A DNA stretch of 64,000 nt, from the NCBI GenBank assembly GCA_033977485.1, contig CM066991.1, positions 28,951,850 through 29,015,849 on the forward strand. The letters are read 5' to 3'. Shown here in pieces: positions 10,966 to 22,184 of this stretch; position 1 is the first letter of the stretch, and each line of letters starts with the position of its first letter. Origin of the DNA: Hydrangea macrophylla (lineage: Eukaryota > Streptophyta > Magnoliopsida > Cornales > Hydrangeaceae). A program made the translations under genes and the position numbers. The notes under the pieces were generated by a model, which was not told where the DNA came from, made no database searches, and was given only the letters and a program-made list of their open reading frames with translations.

Positions 10966-12069
10966 TGTTAGCCCCAAGGCTTTTACCCTAAGTAATTTTG
11001 ATGATTAACAAACTATTAAGATGATTACTTATGTTTGCATTTAGCATGTTGTCCAAACAGATCCTAAGAATGATGATGGATATATCATGGAAGCATTGTG
11101 GAAGACTATTTCATTATTGTATTGCTCTTATAGAACTTAATGCAAAGTTGGTCAGATTGAATCTCAGAAACAAGGGCTTAAAATGGAACAAACCTTTCAA
11201 AACAAGAATATTAGAAAACAGAAGATCAGTCGACTGGGAGCAAATTTTATCAGTCGACTGAACACAAAATAAGTCGACTGAATCATGGTTTTTGAATCTA
11301 GGTTCTGCTTTAGCCATCCAGTCGACTGTATCAAAGGCGCACATTCAATACATTTAAAAAGGCAGTCGACTGAATCATAAACCCAGTCGACTGGACCTCT
11401 GCGCAGAAACAGTAATGGCTCTTTTTTTTTTTCCTCTATTTTGCTTTAGCATTAAATGCTCCCACCTATCTTAAACGTTCAAATTTCTTGGATAGAGTAT
11501 ATATACTCAGTTCAAATTTGGTTGTTGGATAATCTTTTACTCTAATTTAATGCACACTTGTTGCAATCAAAGATTCAAGCCCTAAATCTTGAGATTTAAT
11601 CTTCTAACTCTAGAGTTCATTTGTAAAACCTTGAGAGATTATGTTGTGACCATTTATTGTCTTCATCTACTCTACAAAGAGAGTATTTATTCAGTTGTAA
11701 CCCAACATTCATCATTTCTTGAAGTTGTAAGAGGGTTGGTGTAACCCTTGCTCCAAGTGAAGGTACTATTCATTGGAGGTGTAAAAGGAGTTCAAGAAGA
11801 ACTTGTAAAGAGTGGTTTGATCTTCACCCAAAGAAGATTGACTAGTGAATTCCTCAAGAGGTGTTATTGGGGGGTGGACCTAGGCCGCGGGGTGCGATTG
11901 CCGAACCACTTGAAAATTTTGGTTTGCAAGTGTCTCTTTCTCTTCTCTCCTTAATTATTGTTTTAATTAAGTATTATGCTTTATATTAGTTTTAATTTGT
12001 CATTATTTGTAAGCATCCTTATTCACCCCCCCCCCCCCCCCCCCTCTAAGGATTACTTTTGGGCCAACA
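10966..12069 (+). repeat. 5' LTR of the SIRE-type element
   Basis: 1,104 bp, starting TGTTAGCCCC and ending GGGCCAACA. A TATA box (TATATATA, 11499-11506) lies inside GAGTATATATACTC. The 3' part has 19 consecutive C at 12026-12044 (12 in the other LTR). Relative to the 3' LTR it keeps an extra ~24-bp CAGTCGACTG unit near 11230 and lacks one near 11320. Confidence 0.93.
11227..11393 (+). promoter_or_regulatory. LTR cluster of CAGTCGACTG palindromes upstream of TATA
   Basis: Copies of the 10-bp palindrome CAGTCGACTG lie at 11227-11236, 11251-11260, 11271-11280 (AAGTCGACTG), 11319-11328, 11363-11372 and 11384-11393. The TATA box starts about 105 bp downstream at 11499. The 3' LTR repeats this at 19641-19805 with TATA at 19909-19916. 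The same motif recurs before the accessory ORF. Confidence 0.8.
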
Positions 12070-12071
12070 AT

Positions 12072-12083
12072 TGGTATCAGAGC
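12072..12083 (+). other. Primer binding site (initiator Met-tRNA) of the SIRE-type element
   Basis: TGGTATCAGAGC lies 2 bp after the LTR end. It is complementary to the 3' end of plant initiator tRNA-Met, the usual primer of Ty1-copia elements. Confidence 0.92.
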
Positions 12084-12127
12084 TTGTGTTCTTGTATTGA
12101 TTTCATATATCTTAGAGTTAAGATCAC

Positions 12128-13814
12128 GTGGCAACCACAAGTACAAATATCACTTATAGTGAGGGACAATCATCCCAAAGACCTCCATGCTTTAATGGAA
12201 CTAACTATGCTTATTGGAAAAATAGAATGAGAATTTATATTATTGTTCAAGACTTCGATTTGTTGCAAATCGCAGTCAAAGGACCTCATGTTCCCACTAA
12301 GATCATAGGCACCGAAACCGTTGCTAAAACGGAAGATGAATATAATGATGGTGACAAGAAACTTATTAAAATGAATGCTATATCTATGAATCTTCTATAT
12401 TGTGGCTTAGACCCTAATGAGTATAATAGAATCTCTTCATGTGAATTGGCTAAAGAAATTTGGGACAAATTAGAGGTTACTCATGAAGGAACTAATCAAG
12501 TTAAGAAGTCTAAAATTAGTTTACTTGTTCAATCATATAAAATGTTAAAAATGCTCCCGAATAAAACCATTAGTGAAATGTCTACTCGATTTACTACCAT
12601 TACTAATAGTTTGAAAAATCTTGGTAGAGTTTATCCTAACGAAGAAATGATTGAGAAGATGCTTAGGTCTTTACCAAAGCATTGGCAACCAAAGGTCACG
12701 ACGGTTCGAGAAGCCAAGGAACTCTCAAGGCTCTCTATTGAACAACTCATGGGATCTCTCATCACTCATGAAATGGAATTGACCATCTTCGATAATGAAG
12801 ATAAAAAGAGGAATTTGGGCCTAAAGGCCTCAAATGACCAAGACGATGATAGTGATGAAGATGATGAAATGGCCATGATCACATGCAAGTTCAAGTGGTT
12901 CTTGAGAAGAGAAAAATCCTTTGCAAGAAAAGGACCAAAGAAAAGTGAAGCCAAGAAAGAGCCAATCATTTGCTTCAAATTCAAAAAGCCTGGACACATC
13001 AAAGCTGATTGCCCATTGCTAAAGAAGAATTTCAAGCAAAAGGAGAAAAAGGCAATGAAGGCAACAACTTGGGATGATTCTAAGAATGAAACATCCAAAG
13101 ATGAATCTAGTGATGATGAAGTGGCAAATATTTGTCTCATGGCACATGAAAGTGATGAGGTAGACTCTAACTATGACTCTTGTAATGAATCTCACAACTA
13201 TGATGAGCTACAAAATGCATTTGATGAACTGCATGAGGAATTGGAAAGTTTGGGAACTAAATACTTAGCTCTCAAAAAGAGTTTCTCTCTTCTCTCAAAT
13301 GAACTTAGTGAATTGAAATCACAAAATGAATCGTTGAGAAAAGAAAATGAAATGCTTGCTTCAAGAAGCATTCCTTCAAATGATTTTGAAAAAGAAAACA
13401 TTGAGTTGAAGAAGCAAGTTGAAGATTTGACAAAAAACTTTAGCAAAATTCACTCATAGAGAGCAAAATTTGAACATGCTTTTAGGAAAACAAAGTTGTG
13501 TCTTTGATAAAGCCGGATTGGGCTACGATCCTACCTACAAAGAAAAGAAGTACAATAATTTCTTTTCAAGTGATGCTTCTACAAGTTCTAGTTCTTTAAA
13601 CAAATCTCATCAAAGCATTTTTACAAAAGGTTCTACTTCAAAAAATTTTAATCCTCATGTAACTTGTCACTATTGCTTGAAAAAGGGGCATGTGAACTAC
13701 AAATGCCCAAATAGGAAAAAGACCTCTATCATTTGGATTGAAAAGGGAACCACACCTCCCTTTTCTATCAAAAGTGGACCCAAAGAGTATTGGGTACCAA
13801 AGAGGAACACTTAA
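12128..13814 (+). pseudogene. SIRE-type gag
   Basis: The frame opens at GTG (12128) where an ATG is expected, followed by ATTSTNITY, then CFNGTNYAYWKNRMRIYI, LDPNEYNRISSC, EIWDKLEVTHEGTNQVKKSK and LRSLPKHWQPKVT: SIRE Gag (UBN2). A zinc knuckle near residue 280 reads CFKFKKPGHIKADC, where the second Cys has become Phe. An acidic and then coiled-coil stretch follows to a stop at 13457-13459. A frameshifted part (13470-13814) holds a second, intact knuckle CHYCLKKGHVNYKC. Lost start, frameshift and damaged knuckle make it non-functional. Confidence 0.85.
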
Positions 13815-13854
13815 GCTTATTTTATAGGTATGGTTAAAGTCCTCAAGCAAGGAT

Positions 13855-15433
13855 AGATGGTTCTTGGATAGCAGTTGCTCTAGATACATGACCGGAGACA
13901 AATCAAAGTTCTCCTCTCTCTCTCCCAAGGATGGTGGAAACGTTACCTTCGGAGACAACTCCAAGGGAAAAATCATCAGCATAGGTAAAATTGGTAAGAA
14001 CTCCTCTTTAACTATTGAAAATGTATTACTTGTTGATGGACTTAAACATAATTTATTGAGCATTAGTCAATTGTGTGATAAAGGCTTTAGAGTTGTCTTT
14101 GAATCAAATTATTGCATGATTATGAACGCTAAAGATGATAAAGTTCTATTTATTGCTTATCGTGATAAAAATGTTTATACTATTGATTTTGATGATATTT
14201 CCTCTCAAGATGTTAAATACTTTGCCGTGTTGAGTGAAACTAGTTGGCTTTGGCATAGACGATTAGGACATGCTAGTATGGATCTCCTTTCCAATTTATC
14301 AAAAAATGATTTAGTTAAAGGTTTACCAAAAACAAAGTTTGTTAAGGATAAAATTTGTGACGCTTGCCAACTTGGAAAATAAACAAAAACTTCTTTCAAA
14401 AAGAAAAAAGAAATCTCTACTAGTAGGCCCCTTGAATTGCTTCATATATATGGATTTATTTGGTCCTAATCGTGTAGCTAGTATGAGTGGCAAAGTGTAT
14501 GCATTCGTAATTGTTGATGACTACTCAAGATTTACATGGGTCATCTTTCTTGCTCACAAAGATGAGGCTTACCCAAATTTTGTAAAATTTTGTAAACGTC
14601 TCCAAAATGAAAAAGGGTATGCTATCAACAATTTTAGAAGTGATAGAGGAAGAGAATTTGACAATAAAGATATTTCAAATTTTTGCGACGAAAATGGTTT
14701 TTGACATAACTTTTCGACATCAAGAACTCCTCAACAAAATGGTGTTGTTGAAAGAAAAAATAGATCACTTCAAGAAATGGCAAGAACTTTATTGACTGAA
14801 CACTCTTTGCCATAATATTTTTGGGCCGAAGCAACTAGTACTTCATGCTATGTTATTAATCGTGTTGTTGTAAGAAACAATCTTGGTAAGAACCCCTATG
14901 AACTTTGGAAGGGTAGAAACCCTAACATCGGTTATTTTAGAGTTTTCGGTTGTAAGTGCTTCATCTTGAATAATAAGGATAACTTAGGTAAGTTTGATGC
15001 TAAATCGGATGAGGGTATCTTCTTAGGTTATTCACAAATAAGCAAGGCATATAGAGTTTTTAATGAGAAGACCTTAGTTGTAGAAGAGTCCATGCATGTA
15101 GTTTTTGACGAGGCTAATCCCTTTAGAAGAAAGGATGATGATGATGATGTTGTTGTAGTAAGCCTAGATAGAGCTAGTACTTCATCCTCCATTCCTTTAG
15201 AAAAGCCTAAAGAAGGTTTCCCTATCCCTCTAGAACATCCTAGAGACAATACTAGAGATGACCTTCCTAGAGATTGGAAAACCGTTCCTAGTCACCCCAT
15301 AGATCAAATCATAGGTGACCCCGGTCAAGGAATAACCACTAGATCCTCTCTTAGAAATATTTGCAACAACTTAGCATTCTTATCTCAAATAGAACCTAAA
15401 AACATAGAAGAAGCCGAGCAAGATGATAGTTAG
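13855..15433 (+). pseudogene. SIRE-type protease and integrase
   Basis: The protease begins WFLDSSCSRYMTGDKSKF; the usual catalytic D-S-G is here D-S-S. The integrase zinc motif HRRLGHAS..CDACQLGK ends in a TAA at 14380-14382 and continues in another frame with the catalytic core: YMDLFGP, FRSDRGREF, then after a TGA at 14701-14703 the PQQNGVVERKNR block, giving D, D and E. A C-terminal part (14966-15433) includes GIFLGYSQISKAYRVFN and the acidic stretch typical of copia integrase ends. At least one frameshift and three stops disable it. Confidence 0.82.
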
Positions 15434-15436
15434 ATT

Positions 15437-16900
15437 ATGGCTATGCAAGAAGAATTGAACCAATTTGAAAGAAATCAAGTTTGGACTTTAGTTCCTAGAC
15501 CTAATGATCATTCCATCATAGGAACCAAATGGGTGTTTAGGAATAAAAAGGATGAATCCGGAGTTGTGATTAGAAATAAGGCTAGATTGGTAGCCCAAGG
15601 GTATAACCAAGAAGAAGGAATAGATTATGAGGAAACCTATGCTCCCGTAGCAAGGTTAGAAGCCATTAGAATATTACTTGCTTTTGCTTGCCACAAAAAT
15701 TTCAAACTTTTTCAAATTGATGTAAAAAGTGCCTTTTTAAATGGCTTTATAGCGGAAGAAGTTTCTGTCAAGCAACCTCCCGGTTTTGAAAGTTCACAAT
15801 TTCCCAATCATGTTTTTAAACTTTCAAAGGCTTTATATGGTTTAAAACAAGCTCCTTGTGCTTGGTATGATCGTCTTAACAAATATTTACTTGATCTTGG
15901 ATTTACTCGAGGAAAAATTGACACCACTCTCTTTATTAAACATTCACAAAATGATATATTGCTTGTTCAAATCTACGTGGATGATATCATCTTTGGTGCT
16001 ACAAATGAGAAAATGTGTGAGGAATTTGCAAAATGCATGCAAGATGAATTTGAAATGAGTATGATGGGAGAACTCAATTTCTTTCTTGGTTTACAAATCA
16101 AACAACACAAGGATGGTATTTTCATAAATCAATCCAAGTACATTAAAGATTTATTAAAAAGATTTGGTTTTGAAAATTGCAAACCAATTGCAACTCCCAT
16201 GAGTTCTTCTCTCAAGCTTGACAAAGATGAATCCGGAAAACTTGTTGATAATAAAAATTTCTGTGGCATGATAGGTAGTTTGTTGTATCTCACCGCTAGT
16301 AGACCGAATATTATGTTTAGTGTGTGTCTATGTGCTAGATTTCAGTCTTCACCTAGAGAGTCGCATGTTGTAGCCGTTAAGCGCATTTTTAGATACTTGT
16401 TAGGTATAATTGACTTAGGTTTATGGTATCCTAAGGACACTCCCTTTGACTTAGTTAGTTATTCGGATGCGGACTTTGCCGGTTGCAAAGTAGATCGTAA
16501 GAGCACAAGTGGCACGTGTCACTTTTTAGGACACTCCTTAGTCTCTTGGTTTAGTAAGAAATGAAATTCCGTAGCTTTGTCCACGGCGGAAGCCGAATGT
16601 ATAGCCGTCGGTAGTTGTTGTACGCAAGTTCTTTATATGAAACAACAATTAGAAGACTTTGGACTTCTTTTTTATCACATCCCACTTAGATGCGATAACA
16701 CTAGTGCGATTAGTCTCTCTAAGAATCCCATTCGGCATTTTAGAACTAAGCACATTGAGATTAGACACCATTTCATTGGAGATCATGTTCAAAAAGGTGA
16801 TGTCGAACTTGTTTTCATCGATACAAATCATCAATAGGCAGATATTTTCACTAAACCTCTTCAAGAAGATCGTTTTTGTATCATTCGTCGTGAACTAGGA
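15437..16900 (+). pseudogene. SIRE-type reverse transcriptase and RNase H
   Basis: RT starts at 15437 with W-T-L-V-P-R-P, then [67 protein letters not shown] and the intact catalytic box QIYVDDIIFG. RNase H follows with YSDADFAGCKVDRKSTSGTC; a stop at 16562-16564 separates STAEAECIAV and LRCDNTSAI. A second stop lies at 16835-16837, before ADIFTKPL. The 375-codon RT frame is the best-kept part of the element. Confidence 0.88.
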
Positions 16901-16987
16901 ATGGCCAGTCAAGCCGATGTTGTATACGTTTGTTGCTTGAACCCTCCTTTCCCTTTATTTTCTGTATTTCTGATTTCTGACTGCAAT

Positions 16988-17327
16988 CAGTCGACTGGTT
17001 CTTGAATCAGTCGACCGGACTCTTGTTCTTTTCAAAGTTTTTTTTTTAAATTCCCGATCAGTCGATTGACTGTTTATACAGTCGACCGGATCACGAAAAC
17101 ATCAGTCGATTGGATTGTTTTCGTCGACTGAACCTCCTCTTTCAAAATCTCCTTACCTATACAGTCGACTTCTTTTTTTTCAGTCAACTGAACGTTTCGC
17201 TTTTCAAACTCTCTGTTTTAGACCCAGTCGACCGTATACTCACCCAGTCGACTGACGTTGCCCTAATTTGTATTTTCAGTTGACAGTCCTCTCTTTCAGT
17301 CGACTGGACTCGCGATATTATATATAT
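16988..17327 (+). promoter_or_regulatory. Internal promoter: CAGTCGACTG cluster plus TATA before accessory ORF
   Basis: About a dozen perfect or degenerate copies of the LTR motif (CAGTCGACTG, CAGTCGACCG, CAGTCGATTG, CAGTCAACTG) run from 16988 to 17306. TATATATAT follows at 17319-17327, about 190 bp before the accessory ATG at 17515. This copies the LTR arrangement (cluster, then TATA) inside the element, so the accessory ORF may have its own sense promoter. Confidence 0.65.
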
Positions 17328-17514
17328 CTCTTTCGTCTTTTTTTTAACCCTAATTTTTTTTTACTTCTTTTCTTTCCAGATGACTGATTCCCTATTCCAT
17401 ATCTCTCACTCCAATCCCTTCTCCATCACCTCTTCCACCATTTCAAGTTCATCCCCTCCATCATTCTCCTTCTTCATCTCTCATTCTCACCTCCGCTCCA
17501 CCTAAACTGGGATT

Positions 17515-18792
17515 ATGGCACCTAAGAAGCGCAAGGAAGCCGAGGAGTCACCATCTCAGCCCCCACCTCCTCAACGCCATCGTCCCATTCCATAATTCAT
17601 TGACGAGGGCCGCAAGCAAGACTACTTGGACATCTTCTTGCATCGCAAGATCGTCTTTGGTAAAACTCTTCCCTCAACCTTTTCAAATTCTAATGGTTTG
17701 TGTCTAGGCACATTATTTACTGCTTTGGGTTGGTCCCCTTTTCTTGAAATTAATCAACCTATGTACCCCAATCTTGTGCGTGAGTTCTACAGTAATCTCA
17801 CTGCCTCTCCCGCCCAAATCTCCTTCTCTTCTTATGTTCGTGGAGTAAAACTGTTAGTGACCCCAGATAAATTTGTTCAAATTTTTGGTGTTCCTATGGG
17901 CACCATTCGTGCTTATGACGATAAAAAATGGAATGTAGGTCATGGATTTAATCCTCTTCTCGCCTATAGACTTATTTTTGGAAACCCCAACTTAACCCAA
18001 GCCTCAAGACCTTCTGCCTCACAACTCACATTTGAGGCTCGTCTCCTTCACCATATTGTCACATATTGTATCTTTCCCCGTGTCGGTGGCAGGGATTATG
18101 TCCCTTATTTAGATATCTTTCTTTTATGGTGCATTCTCGAAGGAAAATGTTTCAATTTTCCTACTCTTTTCTGCAAACATATTTGTGAATCGCAAAAAAA
18201 GTCAAAATCCAGCTCTCTTCCCTTTGGTATGGCTCTCACCACTATCTTCTGTCATTTCCAGGTCCCTCTCGATGATCGTGATCGTCATGATCCTTCTCCT
18301 CATGATATCTACTCCTCCACTACTCTCTCTCTTATGGGATACAAGCTCAAGGCTAGCTCCTATGTTCCTAAAGTCTCTCGACCTCCAATTAACCCTCCTA
18401 TTCCCACTACTTCCACTGACACCACCTCTGATCCTATTACCACCTTCGCTCCATCTTCTAGTGCTCCTCCCTCCTCGACTCCTCCTGCTGCTGCTACTGA
18501 TTTGTCAGAGCAGTTCGCCATTATCACCGCCTCTATTGACTCTCTCTCCACCATCGTCATTACATTACAGTCCACTCTTTCCTCTTGCGTCTCCACACTA
18601 TCCTCCACTGTCACTTCTCAGTTTGACACTCTCTGTTCCGATATCTTGGAGATTGGCTCTGCTGTGGACACACTTCGCACCACCTTTCTTGCTACTCAGG
18701 AGCTCGTGGATCGCTGCTTATTTGAGATGCAGTCCAGTATTGACGATACTAGAGATTCCATTCGAGTAATTCAGAGTCATGTTGGGTTATGA
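17515..18792 (+). pseudogene. SIRE-type accessory ORF, putative plant transposon protein family
   Basis: The frame starts ATG at 17515 with MAPKKRKEAEE, a basic nuclear-localisation-like start. It has one in-frame TAA at 17593-17595, then stays open for about 400 codons. The body reads CLGTLFTALGWSPFLEI, YPNLVREFYSNL, ISFSSYVRGVKLLVTPDKF and QIFGVPMG, the pattern of the 'putative plant transposon protein' domain seen in many plant transposon ORFs. A Pro/Ser/Thr-rich hinge follows, then a coiled-coil-like C-terminus from about 18490. It sits where SIRE elements often have an env-like ORF; I see no signal peptide or membrane anchor. Its function is unknown. The single stop may be a recent lesion. 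Confidence 0.6.
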
Positions 18793-19379
18793 CAGCCTTT
18801 TTGTTTAATCTCTCTTGGACTTAGGCCTTTTGTATAACCTAGTATGACATCTAGATAGATCATATTTGGTTTTTGGGTTTAGTACAGGCTCACATTTTTT
18901 GTTCTCTCTTTATACTCTCCTTTGGTGTTAAATATGCTTCTCTGGATATTAACATCATCTGTCTGTTTATATGAAGCTTAATTTTCCATTTATGCTTGCC
19001 TTTGTATTCATGCCTTGTATAATGCTTGCATTCCCTTTTGCTTCTCATGATTTTTTGGTATACCTGCCTGTTTGTGTACTAACCATTGCAAGATGATGAG
19101 ACTTTTTATTTTGTGATTCACGCACTACCCCATCCCATCCCGTCCATCAACTCACTCAAAGAGGGGGAGCTTCTCTCCACTCTAAGTGATTTTTTTTTGT
19201 TGATGACAAAAGGGGGAGAAAATATCCTATTGCAATAATCACTTTGATTTTTTTTATATATGTGACATTGCATTGATTCTCATCTCTCATTAGATCATCT
19301 ATTATCTCTATTGGACAATTACTCATTATTTTTGTACCGTGAGCAACTAGTAGTTTGTCATCATCAAAAAAGGGGAGAT
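18793..19379 (+). other. SIRE-type 3' untranslated region and polypurine tract
   Basis: No gene. T-rich untranslated sequence ends in a purine tract AAAAAAGGGGAGAT (19366-19379) just before the 3' LTR. A second AAAAGGGGGAGAAAA tract lies at 19208-19222 and could act as an upstream polypurine tract. The purine tract primes plus-strand DNA synthesis. Confidence 0.75.
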
Positions 19380-20471
19380 TATTAGCCCCAAGGGTTTTAC
19401 CCTAAGTAATTTTGATGATTAACAAACTATTAAGCTGATTACTTATGCTTTCATTTAGCATGTTGTCTAAACAGATCCTAAGAATGATGATGGATATATC
19501 ATGGAAGCATTGTGGAAGACTATTTCATTATTGTATTGCTCTTATAGGACTTAATGCAAAGTTGGTCAAATTGAATCTCAGAAACAAGGGCTTAAAATGG
19601 AACAAACCTTTCAAAACAAGAATATTAGAAAACAGAAGATCAGTCTACTGAACACAAAAAAAGTCGACTGAATCATGGTTTTTAAAGCTAGGTTCTGCTT
19701 CAGCCATCCAGTCGACTGGACCATTTTATACAGCTGACTGTATCAAAGGCGCATATTCAATATATTTAAAAAGGCAGTCGACTGAATTGTAAACCCAGTC
19801 GACTGGACCTCTGCGCAGAAACAGTAACGGCTCTTTTTTTTTCCTCTATTTTGCTTTAGCATTAAATGCTCCCACCTACCTTAAACGTTCAAATTTCTTG
19901 GAAAGAGTATATATACTCAGTTCAAATTTGGTTGTTGGACAATCTTTTACTCTCATTTAATACACACTTGTTGCAATCAAAGATTCAAGCCCTAAATCTT
20001 GAGATTTAATCTTCTAACTCTAGAGTTCATTTGTAAAACCTTGAGAGATTGTGTTGTGAGCATTTATTGTCTTCATCTACTCTACAAAGAGAGTATTTAT
20101 TCAGTTGTAACCCAACATTCATCATTTCTTGAAGTTGTAAGAGGGTTGGTGTAACCCTCGCTCCAAGTGAAGGTACTATTCATTGGAGGTGTAAAAGGAG
20201 TTCAAGAAGAACTTGTAAAGAGTGGTTTGACCTTCACCCAAAGAATATTGACCAGTGAATTCCTCAAGAGGTGTTCTTGGGGGTGGACGTAGGCCGCGGG
20301 GTGCGATTGCCGAACCACTTGAAAATTTTGGTTTGCAAGTGTCTCTTTCTCTTCTCTCCTTAATTATTGTTTTAATTAAGTATTGTGCTTTATATTAGTT
20401 TTAATTTGTCATTATTTGTAAGTATCCTTATTCACCCCCCCCCCCCTCTAAGAATTACTTTTGGGCCAACA
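19380..20471 (+). repeat. 3' LTR of the SIRE-type element
   Basis: 1,092 bp, starting TATTAGCCCC (G to A in the usual TG) and ending GGGCCAACA at 20471, followed by the TTCCT duplication. TATA is at 19909-19916 and the palindrome cluster at 19641-19805. Polymorphic units against the 5' LTR fall exactly between CAGTCGACTG copies. Confidence 0.93.
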
Positions 20472-20476
20472 TTCCT

Positions 20477-20980
20477 TAGTCTCCGATAGAATCTATATTC
20501 TCTAGTTTCTTCATAACATCCAGTTTCTTCTTCCACTGTGTTATACATATGTTTTTCATTTAGCAACTTCTCAAAATAGCTCTTCCACCTTTCCTTAATC
20601 TCTTCATCGTTCACTAATACCCTAGAGTCATCGCTTTTTATACACTTAACCTGATTAATGTCTCTTGTTTTCATTTCTCTCGACTTAGCAAGCTTATAAA
20701 TACATTTTTCTCCCTCTCTAGTGTCTAGTTTGATGTAGAAGGTGTCATAGGCTTCCATTTTAGCAACTCGAACTGTCCTTTTAACCTCCTTATTCGCACA
20801 TTTATAGCTTTTGAAGTGTTCCTCACTTCTATCATTTTGCCAATTCTTAAAGCAATCCTTTTTGGTTTTTACTGCAACTTGTACCTTTTCATTCCACCAC
20901 CAAGTATCTTTAGAAGCTAACCCTCTTCCCTTCGACTCTCCGAGGATCTCCTTTGATATTCTTGTGATGCACCCTGCCAT
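20477..20980 (-). pseudogene. RTE LINE linker between endonuclease and RT
   Basis: The minus-strand frame reads MAGCITRISKEILGESKG, then WWWNEKVQVAVKTKKDCFKN, EVKRTVRVAKMEAYD and NDEEIKERWKSYFEKLLNE, the conserved linker of plant RTE LINEs. It joins in frame to the RT at 10960 across the nested copia. A TGA just upstream (about 20984) separates it from the endonuclease. Confidence 0.85.
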
Positions 20981-20986
20981 TCTATC

Positions 20987-22051
20987 TCACATAGTATTGC
21001 TTCCATCTTCTAAATTCCAAGGTACTTCTGTATACATTCTCTCTTGGAATATTGCTAGTTTCTCGCCTTTAAGGTTCCACCACCTAGTTCGCGGGTTTAT
21101 AGGGTCTTTTCTAGTACGACATTGTCCTTTTATATGGATATCTAAAATAGTATGTCTATGTTGAGATGTTAAACTCTCTCCTGGGATGACCTTATAGTCT
21201 TTACATGCTAAGCGGTTTGCCTTTCTCACAAGGAACAAATCGATCTGGCTTCTATTAGATCCACTCTTAAAGGTTATCAAGTGTTCTTCCCTCTTTTTGA
21301 AAAAGGTGTTTGCTACTACAAGATCATATGCTACTGCGAAATATAAAATACTCACCCCTGCCTCATTTTGATCTCCAAAACCATACCCCCCATGCACCCT
21401 CTCATATCCAGTTCTATCTTTGCCTACATGGCCATTAAAATCCCCACCTACAATTATCTTCTCTCCTTCTGGTATTTCTTGCATTAAAGCGTCCAACTCA
21501 TCCCAGAATTGTCTTTTAGTGTGATCATCCAATCCTACTTGGGGCGCGTATGCACTAATCACATTAATTATATCCACTCCAACTACCAGTTTGATAAGCT
21601 ATATTTTGTCTCCTTTCCTCGTGACTGACACAACTTTATCCTTGAGGTTCTTGTAATCCACGATTCCGACACCATTTCTATGCCTATCTTTCCCTGTATA
21701 GAATATCTTATACCCGGTCTTTTCTACCTCTTTAGCTTTCTCTCCAACCCACTTTGTTTCTTGTAAACATACTACATTAACCTTCCTTCTAATCATAGTG
21801 TCTACTAGTTCCATAGCTTTACCTGTTAAGGTTCCTATATTCCAAGTTGCTAACCTAAGCTTATAGTTCTGGACTAGCTTCTTTACTCGCAGTGGCCTAG
21901 ATGAGCACAGGAACCCATGCTTATTTAACACCGCACCCGGGCGTCGATGCGGTGCCCCTTGCACATTTTTCGAAACACCCGAAGGCAGGCGCAACGCGTT
22001 GCTTAAACGGAACACCCTAGCATTTACACGAGTATTCATATTTGGATTCAT
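20987..22051 (-). pseudogene. RTE LINE endonuclease (apurinic-type)
   Basis: The minus strand reads RLATWNIGTLTGKAMELVDT and VCLQETKWVGEKAKEV (21599-22051), a stop at 21596-21601, then INVISAYAPQVGLDD, IIVGGDFNGHVGKDR, GYGFGDQNEAG and QHRHTILDIHI. The blocks W-N, Q-E-T, Y-A-P, G-D-F-N-x-H and S-Q-H-R are the catalytic and metal-binding motifs of the exonuclease-endonuclease-phosphatase fold. It nicks target DNA to start insertion. One TAG in the middle and one TGA after it are the only visible breaks. Confidence 0.9.
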
Positions 22052-22184
22052 ATCATAAGGATCCGATGGTTTTTTTTACGTGCTGGCTGTCGAGCTACCT
22101 AACGCACTAACCCTCCTCTTTTATCCGGGCTTGGGACCGGCAGTGTTAAAACAACCCAGGCAGAGTTGTCTACCATTCTTATCT

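Larger units (their letters stand above)
10966..20471 (+). mobile_element. SIRE-type Ty1-copia element with accessory ORF
   Basis: This 9,506-bp element carries LTRs at 10966-12069 and 19380-20471 and is flanked by TTCCT (10961-10965 and 20472-20476). Order: LTR, Met-tRNA primer site, gag, protease, integrase, RT, RNase H, accessory ORF, polypurine tract, LTR. Gag and RT match the SIRE/Maximus lineage, whose members often have an extra ORF after pol. The LTRs differ by point changes and two indels, so this insertion is older than Copia-Cg. Coding regions carry frameshifts and stops. It is inserted in the RTE LINE between linker and RT. Confidence 0.92.
9459..22167 (-). mobile_element. RTE-clade LINE, nearly full length, split by a SIRE-type copia
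   Basis: Without the nested copia and its duplication the element is about 3.2 kb, a normal RTE size. Minus-strand order: short leader, endonuclease (20987-22051), linker (20477-20980), reverse transcriptase (10960 down to 9496), then a 3' end carrying CCCCAATTGATTGGGG and a short GGTTT repeat tail (9459-9482). The ending CCAATTGATTGGG..AAGGCTTGGTT is typical of plant RTE LINEs. A perfect 17-bp duplication flanks it. The leader keeps a conserved plant RTE block (LNKHGFLCSSRPLRV, about 21890-21935). Confidence 0.9.

Noticed and set aside
12026..12044. Poly-C runs (also 2156-2173 and 20435-20446) as functional motifs
   Set aside because: Length differs between the two LTRs and homopolymers are prone to slippage and sequencing error.
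18185..18769. 194-codon Leu-rich frame on the plus strand
   Set aside because: It is a shadow in another frame of the SIRE accessory ORF at 17515-18792.
22121..22184. Extension of the Gypsy A protease-RT linker frame to 22121
   Set aside because: The last part reads into the 17-bp duplication and the LINE leader, so it is not Gypsy A protein.
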